A DNA stretch of 64,000 nucleotides from Lysobacter silvisoli (GTDB lineage Bacteria; Pseudomonadota; Gammaproteobacteria; Xanthomonadales; Xanthomonadaceae). The notes under the pieces are model-generated. The model made no database searches. It was not told the DNA's origin and worked only from the letters and a program-made list of their open reading frames with translations. This document shows, piece by piece, positions 32,022 to 41,483 of this stretch; within the stretch, counting starts at the first letter, position 1, and every line of letters begins with the position of its first letter. The DNA lies in the NCBI RefSeq assembly GCF_003382365.1, contig NZ_QTSU01000004.1:169754-233753 (forward strand), given 5' to 3'. A program made the position numbers and the translations under genes.

Positions 32022-32564
32022 ATGAACGAGGAAGCCGAGCCCATCGTCGCCACCCGCCGCTGGCTGGATCGCGCGGTGATCGGCCTGAATCTGTGCCCCT
32101 TCGCCAAGGCGGTGGCCGCCAAAGGCCAGGTCCGCTACGTGCTCAGCGAGGCGACCACGCCCGAAGCGCTGCTGGAAGAACTGGCTTACGAGCTGGTGCG
32201 GCTGCAGCAGACCGAACCGGACGAGGTCGACACCACCTTGCTCATCCACCCCAAGGTGCTGACCGACTTCCTCGACTACAACGACTTCCTCGACGACGCC
32301 GACGCGGCGATCGAGGCGCTGGAACTGGAGGGCGAGCTGCAGGTCGCCAGCTTCCACCCGGACTACCAGTTCGCCGACACCGACTACGACGATGTCGGCA
32401 ACTGCAGCAACCGCTCGCCCTACCCCATGCTGCACCTGCTGCGCGAGTCCAGCGTGGAGCGCGCGGTGGCGGCCTTCCCGGATCCCGATGCGATCGTGGA
32501 GCGCAATCTGGCGACGCTGGAGAAGCTGGGGATCGAGGGATGGCGGAAGTTGTTGCAGCCCTGA
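32022..32564 (+). CDS. DUF1415 family protein
   Basis: A 180-residue cytoplasmic protein matching DUF1415: the start ATRRWLDRAVIGLNLCPFAK with a conserved Cys, then VASFHPDYQFADT and NCSNRSPYPMLHLLRE. Function unknown. It follows yajQ by 10 bases and is probably in the same transcript. Confidence 0.85.
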   Translation: MNEEAEPIVATRRWLDRAVIGLNLCPFAKAVAAKGQVRYVLSEATTPEALLEELAYELVRLQQTEPDEVDTTLLIHPKVLTDFLDYNDFLDDADAAIEALELEGELQVASFHPDYQFADTDYDDVGNCSNRSPYPMLHLLRESSVERAVAAFPDPDAIVERNLATLEKLGIEGWRKLLQP

Positions 32565-32603
32565 ACGCACGCGATTCGCTTGCGCTCCCCCTTTTTGCTT
32601 TTA

Positions 32604-32628
32604 GTTCCCCCTTTGAGAAAGGGGGAAC
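32604..32628. repeat. Perfect palindrome GTTCCCCCTTT-GAG-AAAGGGGGAAC
   Basis: An 11-bp perfect stem with a 3-base loop between the convergent DUF1415 and HAD genes. It resembles the arms of the large inverted repeat at 6865-6984 and may serve as a terminator for both strands. Confidence 0.8.
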
Positions 32629-32665
32629 AGCAAGAGCAAAGGAGCGAGGGCAGCGTTCGGTTGCC

Positions 32666-33361
32666 TTACCGCGCCACCGCCTCATCCCGCAGCCACGGCG
32701 CCAGCAGTGCATGCGCGTCGTCCATCGAACGCACGATGCGGTGCCCCAGCGCGCGCACCTCGTCGCTGGGCGCGACCAGGTCGGGGATGTGGATCGGGGT
32801 CATGCCCGCGCCCAGGGCTGCGCGCACGCCCGCGGGCGAATCCTCCAGCACCACGCAGCGCGCGGGGTCCACGCCCAGGCGTTGCGCCGCCAACAGATAG
32901 ATGTCCGGCGCAGGCTTGGGGTGCACGACCTCGTCGCCGCCGACCACCAGCGCGAAACGTTCGCCCAGGCCGGCGCGCTCGAGCTTGTACAGCGCGCGCG
33001 CACGCCGGGTGGAGGTGACCACCGCGGTCGGCAGAGCCTGCGCGGCCAGGCGGTCGAGCAAGGCGGTCAGCCCGCCCTTCAACGGCAGGCCCGCGTCGAC
33101 GCGGCGGTCGTACAGCGCCTGCATCGCATCCAGCAGCGCCTGGATCTGCGTGTCCGACAGGTGCCGGCTCAGCAGGTCGTGGCAGGCGCGGTCGTGCAGG
33201 CCGACCATCGACAGCCACAGCTCGTCCTGCAGCGCGAAACCCAGATCCTGCGCGGCCTGGCGCCAGCACTCCAGCAGCGCGGCCTCGCTTTCGATCATGG
33301 TGCCGTCCATGTCGAACAGCACCGCGGCGGGTGCGAAGGGGAGCGCGGCGTGGCTGGGCAT
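32666..33361 (-). CDS. HAD-superfamily phosphatase (beta-phosphoglucomutase-like)
   Basis: A 231-residue enzyme with HAD motif I VLFDMDGTMIESE (nucleophile and acid Asp), motif II VVTSTRR, a motif III Lys near LVVGGDEVVHPKPAPDIY, and motif IV CVVLEDSPAGVRAA. The alpha-helical cap between motifs I and II places it in the pgmB/CbbY-like class of phosphatases acting on small phosphometabolites. The substrate is not predictable. Confidence 0.88.
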   Translation of the reverse strand: MPSHAALPFAPAAVLFDMDGTMIESEAALLECWRQAAQDLGFALQDELWLSMVGLHDRACHDLLSRHLSDTQIQALLDAMQALYDRRVDAGLPLKGGLTALLDRLAAQALPTAVVTSTRRARALYKLERAGLGERFALVVGGDEVVHPKPAPDIYLLAAQRLGVDPARCVVLEDSPAGVRAALGAGMTPIHIPDLVAPSDEVRALGHRIVRSMDDAHALLAPWLRDEAVAR

Positions 33362-33385
33362 CGGGGTTCCTTCAGAGGGTGGGGG

Positions 33386-34087
33386 TCAACCGGCGAACAA
33401 GCGATCCAGGTCGGCGGCATCGAGCACGCGCCATTGACCCGGCGGCAGATCGTCCAAGCCCAGGCCGCCGATGCGGCTTCGATGCAGCGCCTGCACGTGG
33501 TTGCCGACCGCGGCGAACATGCGCCGCGCCTGGTGGTAGCGGCCTTCGGTCAGGGTCAGCCGCGCCTGACGCGGCGACAGCGTGACCATCGCCGCTGGCG
33601 CCAGCGGCGTCTTCTCCGACTCCAGCATCAGCGTGCCGCTGGCGAATACCGCGGCTTCGTCGCCGCGCAGGTCGGCGGCGAGCTCGGCTTCATAAACCTT
33701 GGCCAAGTTGGCCTTGGGCGAGACGATCCGGTGCAGCAGGCCGCCGTCGTCGGTCAGCAGCAACAGGCCGCTGGTGTCTCGGTCCAGGCGACCGACCGTG
33801 GACAGCAGCGGCGAGCGCAGGCGGAAACGCGGCGGCAGCAGGTCGTAGACGATGCGACCCGGGTCCTTGGTCGAGCAGGTGTAGCCGGTGGGCTTGTGCA
33901 GCATGAGGGTCAGACCGGCGGGCGGATCCAGCGGCGCATCGTCGATGCGGATGCGCGCGTGTTCGACCTGGTCGTCGGCGTACAGCACTTCGCCGTCGGC
34001 ATCGGTGATGCGGCCTTCGCGGAACATGGCGGCCACGTCCTTGCGGCTGCCGTAACCCAGGTTGGCGATGAGCTTGACCAGTTTCAT
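33386..34087 (-). CDS. rsuA: 16S rRNA pseudouridine synthase, RsuA/RluB type
   Basis: A 233-residue enzyme. Residues 1-50 form an S4-like RNA-binding domain (LVKLIANLGYGSRKDVAAMF). The catalytic domain has the key Asp in VGRLDRDTSGLLLLTDDG and the C-terminal EGRYHQARRMFAAVGNHV segment. Length and layout fit RsuA, which modifies U516 of 16S rRNA, better than the longer RluB, but the exact target is inferred. The start at 34087 overlaps the stop of the methyltransferase gene by 4 bases (ATGA), so translation is coupled; a longer frame to 34828 is a shadow of that gene. Confidence 0.88.
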   Translation of the reverse strand: MKLVKLIANLGYGSRKDVAAMFREGRITDADGEVLYADDQVEHARIRIDDAPLDPPAGLTLMLHKPTGYTCSTKDPGRIVYDLLPPRFRLRSPLLSTVGRLDRDTSGLLLLTDDGGLLHRIVSPKANLAKVYEAELAADLRGDEAAVFASGTLMLESEKTPLAPAAMVTLSPRQARLTLTEGRYHQARRMFAAVGNHVQALHRSRIGGLGLDDLPPGQWRVLDAADLDRLFAG

Positions 34088-35133
34088 GCGCGCTGCCTCA
34101 CCGCTTCCACCACCTTGAATCCATCTTGTTGGGCGACGATGCGCACCTGGGCGAACCCCGACGCCAACGCCGCTTCGTAGGGCAGGTGGCGGTTCGCGAC
34201 CAGCCACAAGCGCCCGCCCGGCGCCAGCGCCTGCGCGGCCACTTCGATGAAGCGGCGGCCGATGTCGGGGCGTTCGGCGCGGCCTTGGCCGTGGAACGGC
34301 GGGTTGCTGACGATGGTGTCGTAACGCTGCGCGCCCAGGCCGGTGCCGACGTCGTGCCAGTGGTAGCCGATGGGCACGCCTGCGATCTGCGACAAATTCT
34401 CGCGCGCCAGGTCCAAGGCGCGCGCCTCGGCCTCGTACAGATCCAGCGCGGCGATACCGGGGCAGCGTTCGAGCAATTGCAAGGACAGATAGCCGTAGCC
34501 GGCACCGAGATCGGCGGCGCGGCCGGCGAGATCGGCGGGCAGGTGCGCGGCCAGCAGGGCCGAGGCGGCATCGATGCGGTCCCAGGCGAACACGCCCGGA
34601 CGGCTGCGGTAGCGGCCGCCGAGGATCTCGCGCGACGCATCGAGCGCGCGCCAGCGCGCGGACAGTTCGACATCGGCGGGGCCGTGCAGCGGCGCGGTCC
34701 AGAACACGCGGCATTTGTTCTTGGACAGCTGCGCCACCGGGCCGGCCAGTTGCGCCAGATCGGTTTCGCCCGAGCGCGCGCCTTCGTCGTTGCGCATGCA
34801 GGCCACCACCCGGCCGCCCGGCGCGCACTGCGCCAGCGCGCGTGCGAACAGGGCGCGCGCCTCGTCGCGCTGGCGCGGCGGCAGCACCAGCACCAGCGGG
34901 TAGCGGCGATCGTCGCGTTCGTCGCCCAGTGCCAGGCCCGAGCGCAGCAGGGCATCGGCCTCGGGCTTGAAGCTCTGTTCGCAGACTAGGCCCGGGCGCG
35001 GGCGCGCGTGCAGCGGCCAGCCGTCGCGCGCGCGCAGGAACAAGGCGCCGCCCTGCGCCGGCCAGGCCAGCGGGCCGTCGTCGAACGGCAGCATCAGGGT
35101 TTCCAGCGCGGTATCGGCGGCGTCAGCGCGCAC
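34084..35133 (-). CDS. RsmC/RlmG-like rRNA guanine-N2 methyltransferase
   Basis: A 349-residue SAM-dependent methyltransferase in the RsmC/RlmG layout. There is a degenerate N-terminal methyltransferase-like half, then a C-terminal catalytic domain with motif I AADLGAGYGYLSLQLLE and the catalytic NPPF in IVSNPPFHGQG. These enzymes methylate guanines of 16S or 23S rRNA. The start is a GTG at 35133 with no clear ribosome site; ATG at 35094 is an alternative. Coupling to the downstream pseudouridine synthase gene suggests a shared rRNA-modification operon. Confidence 0.82.
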   Translation of the reverse strand: MRADAADTALETLMLPFDDGPLAWPAQGGALFLRARDGWPLHARPRPGLVCEQSFKPEADALLRSGLALGDERDDRRYPLVLVLPPRQRDEARALFARALAQCAPGGRVVACMRNDEGARSGETDLAQLAGPVAQLSKNKCRVFWTAPLHGPADVELSARWRALDASREILGGRYRSRPGVFAWDRIDAASALLAAHLPADLAGRAADLGAGYGYLSLQLLERCPGIAALDLYEAEARALDLARENLSQIAGVPIGYHWHDVGTGLGAQRYDTIVSNPPFHGQGRAERPDIGRRFIEVAAQALAPGGRLWLVANRHLPYEAALASGFAQVRIVAQQDGFKVVEAVRQRA

Positions 35134-35264
35134 GGCGGAAGCGGATCGTCTGCATCATCAGCAGCCATTTTACCCTTCGCCGCACGCGCCTGCTGCGCCG
35201 CGACTGCGCTGCCTTCACCCGGCCGCGGGTTAGGGTGGCCCGCCGCCCGATGGAGTCCCCCGTC

Positions 35265-36014
35265 ATGCGCCTGCTGGTCCTGTTGTGCGCGCTGGCCATG
35301 CCGCTCGTGGCGTGGTTCTCGCAGCGCGGTGCCTTCGGCCCCGATAACGGCACCCTGTCCGACCGCTACCCCACCCTGCTGGTGGCGGCCGGCTACGCCT
35401 TCGCGATCTGGGGGCTGATCTTCGCCTGGGATCTGGCCTTCGCGCTGTGGCAGGCGCGCAGCCGGGCCGGCGCGAGCGCCGCGCTGACGCGCACGCGCGT
35501 GCTGGCCGCGACCGGCTTCGCCCTGACCGCGGCCTGGATGCCGGTGTTCTCGCAGCAATGGTTCGCGCTGTCGCTGCTGGTGATCGTGGCCGCGCTGGCC
35601 AGCATCGCCGCCGCCGCGGTCGTGCTCTCGCGCGATCCGGTGCCGCTGCCCGGACAACGGCTGTGGGCCTGGTTCCCGTTGTCGATGCACGCCGGCTGGC
35701 TGTCGCTGGCGGTCTGGCTCAATGCCGCCCAGGTCGCGGTGGCGTACCGCCTGCTACCGACGGATCGGATGCTGGGCTGGAGCCTGGCGCTGTATGCGGG
35801 CGCAGCCTTCTTGCTGCTCGCACTCAACGCGCGCATGCGCGGCAACCTGGGCTACGTGCTGGCCGCGCTGTGGGGCCTGGCCGGGGTCTACGTCAAGCAA
35901 TCGCAGTCGTCGCTGCCGGGCGCCGACACGGCCGCCTGGGTCGCCTTGGCGCTTGCCGCGCTGCTGATCGCACAGAGCGTGTGGTTGCGCGCTCGCGCGA
36001 CCGCGCCTGCCTGA
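35265..36014 (+). CDS. TspO/MBR-like polytopic membrane protein
   Basis: A 249-residue protein with about seven or eight hydrophobic helices. The arrangement with conserved aromatic residues (YAFAIWGLIFAWDL, AWFPLSMHAGWLSLAVW) resembles tryptophan-rich sensory or TspO/MBR-related proteins, though it is longer than true TspO (five helices). GGAG lies 9 bases before the ATG at 35265; ATG at 35250 is possible. Function unknown. It is divergent from the methyltransferase gene. Confidence 0.65.
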   Translation: MRLLVLLCALAMPLVAWFSQRGAFGPDNGTLSDRYPTLLVAAGYAFAIWGLIFAWDLAFALWQARSRAGASAALTRTRVLAATGFALTAAWMPVFSQQWFALSLLVIVAALASIAAAAVVLSRDPVPLPGQRLWAWFPLSMHAGWLSLAVWLNAAQVAVAYRLLPTDRMLGWSLALYAGAAFLLLALNARMRGNLGYVLAALWGLAGVYVKQSQSSLPGADTAAWVALALAALLIAQSVWLRARATAPA

Positions 36015-36095
36015 ACCACCGTGGCGCGGCTTCATCCGCCGCGAACGTTCCGCGCGCGATGCTCGTGCCAGACCAGACCCCTACGGAGCGAGCTC

Positions 36096-36356
36096 ATGCG
36101 AGCGCTATTCATCGGCGGCACCGTCGACAACAGCGAACTGGACCTGGACGGCGCGCAGCCGCCGGTGCACTACCCGGAGAACACCGGCGGCGGCCAGCCG
36201 CGTTATCGCCTGCACCACATCGGGCGCCGCGACGGTGCCGTGGTCTATGCGGTGTATGCGCCGTCGGAATTGCCCGATGCGGAGGTCGAGCGCATCGCGA
36301 AAGAGCGAGGCTACGCGCGCCGGTTTCACGCCGACGCCAGCGAGGCAGCGGCCTAG
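36096..36356 (+). CDS. Small conserved-looking protein of unknown function
   Basis: An 86-residue soluble protein without membrane segments or motifs that I recognise. GGAG is 7 bases before the ATG, and codon use looks like that of the neighbours. It follows the TspO-like gene after 81 bases. A repeat of the CGTCATTCCGG family lies 19 bases downstream. Confidence 0.6.
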   Translation: MRALFIGGTVDNSELDLDGAQPPVHYPENTGGGQPRYRLHHIGRRDGAVVYAVYAPSELPDAEVERIAKERGYARRFHADASEAAA

Positions 36357-36375
36357 CGTTTCCTACCCCCGATCC

Positions 36376-36402
36376 CGTCATTCCGGCGACAGCCGGAATG
36401 AG
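36376..36402. repeat. Dispersed palindrome ATTCCGGC-GACA-GCCGGAAT
   Basis: A single unit of the element seen as an inverted pair at 30206-30302, between convergent genes. Confidence 0.75.
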
Positions 36403-36453
36403 GGGATTGGAGCGCCGACCGCTCGCCGCGCTCGGCGCTCGAAACCACGCGGC

Positions 36454-38949
36454 TCAGTTCTGCAGTTCGCGCAAGGTCACCGACGGCGGCGCATCGAGCA
36501 CGCGCCGGGTCGCGTACAGACCGGCGCCCAGCGCCGCGAGCAGGCCCAGGCCCGCGCCCACCGCCGCCATCGCCCAGTCCACGCGCCAGGGCAGGTCGAA
36601 CACCTGGGTCGCGATCACGCCGGCCAACACCGACGCGGCCACGGCCGCGACCAAGCCCGAAAGCAAGCCGATCGCCGCGAACTCCGAAGCCTGCGCCCAG
36701 CGCAACTGGCGGCGGCTGCCGCCGAGCACGCGCATGACTCCGCCTTCGAGCAGGCGCTCGTCCTGACTGGCGCTGACCGCCGCCATCAGCACCAGCACGC
36801 CGGCGACCAGGGAGAAGTAGAACACCACCTCGACCACGGTGGAGACCTGGTCGGCGGTGCCGCGCACTTGCTTGAGCACGGCGTCGACGTCGATCACCGA
36901 CAGGTTGGGGAAGCGCGAAACCAGTTCGGAGGTGAAGCGGGTGCGCTGCGGCGGCACGCTGACCGCGGTGATGTAGCTGGCCGGGTAATCGTCCATCGAA
37001 CCCGGCGACAGGATCACGAAGAAGTTGGGGCGGAAGCTTTCCCAATCCACGCTGCGCAGGCTGGTGATGGTGGCCTGGAACGGCTGGCCGGCGATGTCGA
37101 AGGCGATGCGGTCGCCGACCTTCCAGCCCAGGCGCGCGGCGAATTCCTCTTCCACCGAGGCTTCGGGCCGGGCCGGACGCACCTGGCCCCAGAAGCGGCC
37201 GGCGGTCACCTGGTTGTCCTCCCGCAGCGCATCGGCCACCGACAGGTTGAACTCGCGTTCGGCCAGGCGCTGCGCGCGCTCGCCCTGCTCGGCGTAATCG
37301 GCGCCGGTCACCGGCTTGCCGTTGTGCGAGACCAGGCGGCCGCGGATCATCGGGTACAGCGTGGGCGCGGCCAGCCCCTGCGCGGACATGAACTCGCGCA
37401 CCGGCTGCAGCTGGTCCTGCTGGACGTTGATGATGAAACGGTTGGGCGCGTCGGCGGCCAGCGCCAGCTGCCAGCGGTCCAGCAGATCGGTGCGCACGAA
37501 GGTCAGCAGCAGCAGCGCCATCAGGCCCAGGCCCAGGGCCGAGATCTGGGCGACGCTGGTGCTCGCGCGGCGACTGACGTTGGCCAGGCCGTAGCGCAGG
37601 CTGCCGCGCAGGCGCGAACGCAAGCGCCGCACGGTGATGATCAACAGACCGGCCAGCATCGCCAGCACGCCCAGGGTGACGATGATGCCGGTCAGCATGG
37701 CGATGCCCAGCGCGGCCGAGCCCGCCTTCCACCACAGCAACGCGGCCAGGCCAACGAAGCCGGCTCCCATGGTGAGCCAGGCGCTGGGTTCGGTGGGGTC
37801 CAGGTCGCGGCGCAACACGCGCAGCGCCGGCACGCGGCGCAGCGCCAGCACCGGCGGCGCGCCGAAGGCCAGCAGCACCACCAGGCCCACGCCATAACCC
37901 TGCAACGCGGGCAGCAGGCCGGCCGGCGGAATCGACAGCTTCAGCGCCTGCGACAGCCACGCGCCCACGCCCCATTGCAGGGCGAACGCGAGCAGTACGC
38001 CGACGGTGCTGGCCACCAGACCCAGCATCAGCAACTCGCCCACGTGCACGCCGACCAGGGTGCGCTGGCTCGCGCCCAGGCAGCGCATCACCGCGGTGCC
38101 GGACAGATGGCGTTCGCTGTGGCGGCGCGCGGCCATGGCCACGGCCACCGCGGCCAGAACCACCGACACCAACGCGGCCAGGCCGAGGAAGCGGCCGGCG
38201 CGGTCCAGCGCGGAACGGACTTCCGGGCGCGCGTCCTGGATGGTTTCCAGGCGCTGGCCGCGGCCCAGGGTGGGCTTCACGGCAGCGGCGAAACGCTCCA
38301 CCGCGGCGGCCTCGCCGGCCACCACCAGGCGGTAGCGGATGCGGCTGCCTTCCTGAACCAGGCCGGTGCCCGGCAGATCGGACAGGTTGAGGAAGACCTT
38401 GGGCGCGATGTTGAAGTAGTCCAGCGCCGCGTCGGGCTCCTGCACCACCAGCGCGGCCAGGGTGTAGCTGCCGTCGCCGATCGCGATGCGCTGGCCCAGC
38501 GATGCGCCCAGGGTGTCGGCGCCGGCGCGGCTCATCCACACCGTGCCCGGTGCGGGCACGCCGTCGGCGTCGCGTTCGCCGCGCGCGTCGGCAATGCGGA
38601 ACGCGCCGCGCAGCGGGAAGCCCGCGCCCAGCGCGCGCAGCTCGCCCAGCTGCAGGCGTTCGCCGACCCGGATCATGCTTTGCAGTTCTACGGTTTCGGT
38701 GCGGCGCAGGCCCCCGGCCTGGGCCGCGCTGCGCACCGCGCCGGCGATGGGCGCGTCGGCGCGCACCACCGCGTCGCCGCCGAGCAGGCGGTTGGCCTCG
38801 ATCGCCAGCGCGCGCTCGGCGCGGTCGGTGACGAAGCCGACCGAAGTCACCGCCAGCACCGCCAGCACCAGCGCGGCGAACAGGATGCGCACGTCGCCGG
38901 ACTTCACGTCGCGGCGCAGCTGGCGCCAGGCCAGCGCCAGGGTTCTCAT
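36454..38949 (-). CDS. ABC transporter permease, YbbP type
   Basis: An 831-residue protein with about ten membrane helices and two FtsX domains, the YbbP layout. After the first helix comes a large periplasmic domain, then paired sets of three helices around residues 260-420 and near the C-terminus (EFAAIGLLSGLVAAVAASVLAG). The ATPase gene upstream overlaps it by 4 bases, and the tesA-like gene is divergent from that, the same neighbourhood as E. coli tesA-ybbA-ybbP. Its role is unsettled; it may move hydrophobic compounds across or out of the inner membrane. Confidence 0.88.
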   Translation of the reverse strand: MRTLALAWRQLRRDVKSGDVRILFAALVLAVLAVTSVGFVTDRAERALAIEANRLLGGDAVVRADAPIAGAVRSAAQAGGLRRTETVELQSMIRVGERLQLGELRALGAGFPLRGAFRIADARGERDADGVPAPGTVWMSRAGADTLGASLGQRIAIGDGSYTLAALVVQEPDAALDYFNIAPKVFLNLSDLPGTGLVQEGSRIRYRLVVAGEAAAVERFAAAVKPTLGRGQRLETIQDARPEVRSALDRAGRFLGLAALVSVVLAAVAVAMAARRHSERHLSGTAVMRCLGASQRTLVGVHVGELLMLGLVASTVGVLLAFALQWGVGAWLSQALKLSIPPAGLLPALQGYGVGLVVLLAFGAPPVLALRRVPALRVLRRDLDPTEPSAWLTMGAGFVGLAALLWWKAGSAALGIAMLTGIIVTLGVLAMLAGLLIITVRRLRSRLRGSLRYGLANVSRRASTSVAQISALGLGLMALLLLTFVRTDLLDRWQLALAADAPNRFIINVQQDQLQPVREFMSAQGLAAPTLYPMIRGRLVSHNGKPVTGADYAEQGERAQRLAEREFNLSVADALREDNQVTAGRFWGQVRPARPEASVEEEFAARLGWKVGDRIAFDIAGQPFQATITSLRSVDWESFRPNFFVILSPGSMDDYPASYITAVSVPPQRTRFTSELVSRFPNLSVIDVDAVLKQVRGTADQVSTVVEVVFYFSLVAGVLVLMAAVSASQDERLLEGGVMRVLGGSRRQLRWAQASEFAAIGLLSGLVAAVAASVLAGVIATQVFDLPWRVDWAMAAVGAGLGLLAALGAGLYATRRVLDAPPSVTLRELQN

Positions 38950-39755
38950 GCCACCAGCCTGCCGCTGTCCAGGCGCAGCTGGCGGCCGCAGCGCGCGGCC
39001 AGGTGTTCGTCGTGGGTCACCAGCACCAGGGTGGTGCCGGCGCCGGCGTTGAGTTCGAACAGCAGCTCGACGATGGCCTGACCGGTGTGGGTGTCGAGGT
39101 TGCCGGTGGGTTCGTCGGCGAACAGCAGCGCGGGCTGGGTCACGAACGCGCGCGCCAGCGCCACGCGCTGTTGCTCGCCGCCGGACAGCTGGCGCGGATA
39201 GTGGCCCAAACGCTGGCCCAGGCCGACCTGCTCCAGGATCGCGCGCGCCGGCGCCTCGACCTCGCGGTCGCCGCGCAGTTCCAGCGGCAGCATCACGTTT
39301 TCCAATGCGGTCAACGACGGCAGCAACTGGAAACTTTGGAACACGAATCCGACCTTCTCGCCGCGCACGCGCGCACGGCCGTCCTCGTCCAGGGTCGACA
39401 GCACCTCGCCGTCCAGGGCGACGCTGCCGCCGCTGGGCGTGTCCAGGCCCGCCATCAGCGACAGCAGGGTGCTCTTGCCCGAACCGGAGGCGCCGACGAT
39501 GGCGATGGTGTCGCCGCGGCCGATCTGGAAGCTCACGTCCTCCAGGATCGACAGCTCGCCGTCGGGCAGCGACACGCGCTTGCCCAAGCCCTGCACGCGC
39601 AGCGTAGGCTCGCGCGCGGCGCGCGCCGAGTCGGCGGCGCGCTGGGCGGGCACCTGCTTGGCTGAACCTTGCTTGCGGGTATCGTGAACGGCGGCAGCCG
39701 CCTCGGGCGCCTGAGAATCGGCCTGCATTGAATCGGTCTGCATTGAACCGGCCAT
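38946..39755 (-). CDS. ABC transporter ATP-binding protein, YbbA/LolD type
   Basis: A 269-residue ATPase with Walker [20 protein letters not shown]-loop [17 protein letters not shown], signature [15 protein letters not shown], Walker [13 protein letters not shown] and the His switch VTHDEHLA. It belongs to the LolD/MacB/YbbA group that drives FtsX-type permeases. The N-terminal 45 residues are an unusual low-complexity extension. I chose ATG 39755 because AAGGA lies 6 bases upstream. Its stop overlaps the permease start by 4 bases. Confidence 0.92.
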   Translation of the reverse strand: MAGSMQTDSMQADSQAPEAAAAVHDTRKQGSAKQVPAQRAADSARAAREPTLRVQGLGKRVSLPDGELSILEDVSFQIGRGDTIAIVGASGSGKSTLLSLMAGLDTPSGGSVALDGEVLSTLDEDGRARVRGEKVGFVFQSFQLLPSLTALENVMLPLELRGDREVEAPARAILEQVGLGQRLGHYPRQLSGGEQQRVALARAFVTQPALLFADEPTGNLDTHTGQAIVELLFELNAGAGTTLVLVTHDEHLAARCGRQLRLDSGRLVA

Positions 39756-39802
39756 GATCGTCCTTATGCTTGCTCCAGAGGCATGATCCGGAGGCGTTAT
39801 TA

Positions 39803-40510
39803 ATGGCATTTAATAAATGGAGATATGCGGCATCGCGGCGCGGGCTTCAATGGGCCATCGGTATCGGTGCCCTGGCCCTGCTGCTGGCCGCCGCACCGCT
39901 GGCGGCGCAGCCCGCGCGGGCCCAGCCGGCCGCGGTTAAGCCCGCGCCGGTGGCCAAGGCCGCGCGCACGGTGCTGGTGATGGGCGATTCGCTGGCCGCC
40001 GGCTACGGCCTGGCCGCCGCGCAGGGCTGGGTCTCGCTGACCGCCGACCGCGTCGCCAAGACCAAGCCGGGCTGGCGCGTGGTCAATGCCAGCATCAGCG
40101 GCGAAACCACGGCCGGCGGCGCTGCGCGCATCGCCGCGGAACTGGCGCGGCACAAGCCGTCGGTGGTGGTGATCGAACTGGGCGCCAACGACGGTCTGCG
40201 CGGCCTGCCGCTGGCGCAAAGCCGCGCCAACCTGGAGCGCATGATCCTGGCCGCGCAGGCGGCCAAGGCACGGGTGCTGCTGATCGGCATGCGCATGCCG
40301 CCCAACCTGGGCCGCGAATACACCCAGGGCTTCGAACGCAACTTCTCCGAACTGGCCCAGCGCCACAAGACCGCGCTGCTGCCGTTCCTGCTGCAGCCGA
40401 TCGCGCTGGACCGCCAGGCCTTTCAGGACGACAACCTGCACCCGGTGGCCAGCGCCCAGCCCAAGCTGCGCGACCATGTGTGGACGCAGCTGGAGCCGCT
40501 GCTGCGCTGA
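39803..40510 (+). CDS. tesA: TesA-like SGNH arylesterase/lysophospholipase
   Basis: A 235-residue protein with an N-terminal signal segment (GIGALALLLAAAPLAA) indicating periplasmic location. The SGNH blocks are all present: nucleophile Ser in VMGDSLAAGYGL, Gly in SISGETTAGG, Asn in ELGANDGLRGL and the Asp-His pair in DDNLHPVASAQP. It should hydrolyse thioesters, lysophospholipids or aryl esters. It is divergent from the YbbA-like gene; the 47-base gap must hold both promoters. The start has GGAGG upstream. Confidence 0.93.
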   Translation: MAFNKWRYAASRRGLQWAIGIGALALLLAAAPLAAQPARAQPAAVKPAPVAKAARTVLVMGDSLAAGYGLAAAQGWVSLTADRVAKTKPGWRVVNASISGETTAGGAARIAAELARHKPSVVVIELGANDGLRGLPLAQSRANLERMILAAQAAKARVLLIGMRMPPNLGREYTQGFERNFSELAQRHKTALLPFLLQPIALDRQAFQDDNLHPVASAQPKLRDHVWTQLEPLLR

Positions 40511-40580
40511 TCCACCGGTGGCGCGCGGCGCCGCGGCGTGCGGCTGGTATCGTGTCGCACGCCCTCGCCGCCGCCACCGC

Positions 40581-41300
40581 ATGAGCCGCACCGAACGCCT
40601 GTTCGACCTGATCGAAGCCCTGCGCCGCCACCGCCTGCCCGTGCCCGCATCGGCACTGGCCGAAGAGCTGGGCGTGTCGTTGCGCACCATCTACCGCGAC
40701 GTGCAGACCTTGAACCAATTGGGCGCGCCGGTGGACGGCGAAGCCGGCGTGGGCTATCTGCTGCGGCCGGGCAGTTTCCTGCCGCCGATGAACTTCGCCC
40801 ACGACGAGATCGAAGCGCTGGTGCTGGGCGCGCGTTGGGTGCAGCGCCAGGACGATGCGGCGCTGGCGCAGGCCGCCGGCAATGCTCTGGCCAAGATCGC
40901 CGCGGCCGCGCCGCGCGATCTGCGCGACGCCATCGCCGAGCTCGGCCTGTGGGTGTCGCCCAGCCGCGCCGAGCCCACCGACCCGAACGTGCCGCGCAAG
41001 GTGCGCGAGGCCATGCGCAGCGAACGCAAGCTGCGCATCCGCTATACCGACGGCGCCGGCGGCGGCAGCGAGCGCATCGTCTGGCCGCTGGCGCTGGCCT
41101 TCTACGACCACGCCCGCGTGGTCTGCGCCTGGTGCGAGCTGCGCGAGGATTTCCGCCATTTCCGCCTGGACCGCATCGCCGAATTGACGGTGCTGGAACA
41201 ACCGCTGCCGCAGCGTCGCAGCGGCCTGCTCAAGGCCATGGTGGCCAAGTTGTACGGGCCCTGGACCACGCCGGCGCAGCGCGAAGGCGAGGTCCACTAG
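40581..41300 (+). CDS. YafY-type transcriptional regulator (HTH and WYL domains)
   Basis: A 239-residue DNA-binding regulator. Residues 1-58 are a winged helix (ERLFDLIEALRRHRLPVPAS, then SLRTIYRDVQTLNQLG). Residues about 130-205 are a WYL domain, thought to bind nucleotides or other small ligands. The nearest relatives by pattern are YafY-like regulators. It follows the tesA-like gene by 70 bases; a target is not evident. Confidence 0.88.
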   Translation: MSRTERLFDLIEALRRHRLPVPASALAEELGVSLRTIYRDVQTLNQLGAPVDGEAGVGYLLRPGSFLPPMNFAHDEIEALVLGARWVQRQDDAALAQAAGNALAKIAAAAPRDLRDAIAELGLWVSPSRAEPTDPNVPRKVREAMRSERKLRIRYTDGAGGGSERIVWPLALAFYDHARVVCAWCELREDFRHFRLDRIAELTVLEQPLPQRRSGLLKAMVAKLYGPWTTPAQREGEVH

Positions 41301-41483
41301 TTACCGCATCGTCATGCGCCCCGTCGGTGCAGGGCGCTGAAGTCTCTGCTCCCGGCCATCGGGCATAGCCCGATGGCGCTCAGCGCCGCGCGAGCCAGTG
41401 GCTCGCAAGCAGCGGCGCTTCGCCCCCGCTTCCGCGGGGATGACGGGCAAAGGCGATCGCCTCATGACAGCGGCGCCCACCGC
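41301..41483. other. Palindrome-rich intergenic segment
   Basis: Between the convergent WYL and Crp/Fnr genes lie several short perfect palindromes: CATCGGGCTA-like CCATCGGGCATAGCCCGATGG (41357-41377), GCGAGCCAGTGGCTCGC (41388-41404) and CCCCGCTTCCGCGGGG (41425-41440). They look like intergenic repeats or terminators. No gene is seen. Confidence 0.6.

Noticed and set aside
33386..34828. 480-codon version of the RsuA-like gene
   Set aside because: The extra 247 codons overlap the methyltransferase gene out of frame; the S4 domain starts exactly at the ATG at 34087.
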